DNA from: an uncultured Winogradskyella sp.
GTDB taxonomy: Bacteria; Bacteroidota; Bacteroidia; Flavobacteriales; Flavobacteriaceae
DNA length: 64,000 nucleotides
NCBI RefSeq assembly: GCF_947498345.1
Contig: NZ_CANMJY010000002.1
Coordinates: 1-64,000 of the forward strand
Direction of reading: 5' to 3'
Under the pieces are notes generated by a model. That model did no database searches. It was not told where the DNA came from and was given only the letters and a program-made list of their open reading frames with translations. A program made the position numbers and the translations under genes. Positions 63,536 to 64,000 of the stretch are shown piece after piece (position 1 is the stretch's first letter; every line of letters begins with the position of its first letter).

Positions 63536-64000
63536 AGAATTATATGATTTTAACTATTGGCAAATATGTTTTCTATAACGTATCAAAATTCTTTAATTCT
63601 ATCTACCCAAATTTTGAATCTATAGAATTAAGAAAAGAGATGTTTTTTATAATAACCATATTTCGTTTTTTCTTCGTTTTTTGCCTAGCAACTTTGTTGT
63701 CTCAAGAAAATATAAGAATAAAATGGCTGTTAAAACTAATTACCTGTCTCAAACCTTGAATTATTCCGTTGAAACAAATAATAACATATGAACTTTTTCC
63801 GGTAATTCATAACTGTCTATTTTATGAGATTTCAATGAGTATGAAGGTATTAAGATAATTAGGTTATCTATCCTTTTGTACATAATTGTTAATTCTAATA
63901 GAATCATAACTTACTACGAAAGTGGAGGAATTGGTCTAGAGAATATTAAAAATAATTTAAAAGCTTTAATTAGAAAACTAATCAAGCTATATGTTTTAGG
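63536..64000. other. AT-rich end of window without a secure gene
   Basis: A 71-codon frame at 63544-63759 (hydrophobic, no family) begins 8 bases after the propeller gene but is doubtful. From about 63823 to the end an open frame without ATG includes YYESGGIGLENIKNNLKALI, reminiscent of the G2 box of LytS-type histidine kinases. It may be a decayed kinase fragment. Confidence 0.3.

Noticed and set aside
63544-63759. 71-codon hydrophobic frame after the propeller gene
   Set aside because: Low-complexity, no recognisable family, composition like intergenic DNA; kept only as a note in the end-of-window region.
1-64000. CRISPR arrays and rRNA operons
   Set aside because: No regularly spaced repeats and no conserved rRNA segments were seen anywhere.

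Overview
The window looks like a chromosomal segment of a marine-type Flavobacteriaceae (Bacteroidota). It is AT-rich and carries a TonB-dependent receptor with a carboxypeptidase-regulatory-like N-terminus, many SPII lipoproteins with an S-C box, TAnnTTTG-type -7 boxes and paired ECF sigma/anti-sigma genes. Most of the first 45 kb is accessory DNA with many conflict or defence genes; the last 20 kb looks like ordinary chromosome. No rRNA, tRNA or CRISPR array was seen.

Layout. (1) 1-1.8 kb: the 3' end of an RHS polymorphic toxin (type 8-like toxin tip) and a DUF2750 immunity candidate. (2) 2-5.4 kb: cassette-like single genes (a TIR protein, a 1-TM protein, a membrane-anchored DUF1566-like protein, a two-gene membrane pair) separated by attC-like structured intergenic elements in both orientations. 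(3) 5.5-25.9 kb: an integrative mobilizable element. Its backbone is a Dam methylase, RadC-like protein, HerA/TraG-like ATPase, tyrosine integrase, HTH replication-like protein, a membrane/lipoprotein/coupling-protein cluster, a phage-type adenine methylase, a relaxosome protein and a MOB relaxase. It carries two cargo blocks. One is a four-gene operon led by an RtcR-like CARF-sigma54 activator, with a D-2-hydroxyacid dehydrogenase, a 2-TM protein and a D-amino-acid-oxidase-like flavoprotein. The other is a small lipoprotein with a TPR histidine kinase and response regulator. (4) 26-32.7 kb: a lipoprotein/M14 carboxypeptidase pair, an HExxH metallopeptidase lying between a lipoprotein gene and its truncated copy, and an XRE-HEPN pair. 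(5) 32.7-36.8 kb: an XRE regulator, a P-loop ATPase and two overlapping tyrosine recombinases, the second with a degenerate active site. (6) 36.9-41.7 kb: a QatABCD anti-phage locus whose qatC reading frame is broken near its 5' end. (7) 41.7-44.5 kb: orphan genes including an LRAT-like membrane protein and an HNH-type protein. (8) 44.9-64 kb: DUF3124 lipoprotein, pirin, ECF sigma/anti-sigma, a DUF4331-DUF4331-TPR-TonB-receptor operon, a YCII/DGPF plus ECF42 sigma pair, PD40 beta-propeller proteins, a PAS histidine kinase/response regulator pair, and an IS21 istB remnant.

Best candidates for something undescribed are the CARF-sigma54 / dehydrogenase / 2-TM / flavoprotein operon (11.5-16.6 kb) and the TIR gene that ends in an A8 slippery run, beyond which a -1 shift adds a coiled coil and a domain resembling the N-terminus of ribosomal protein bL12. 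All assignments come from reading the sequence; none was tested by a database search.
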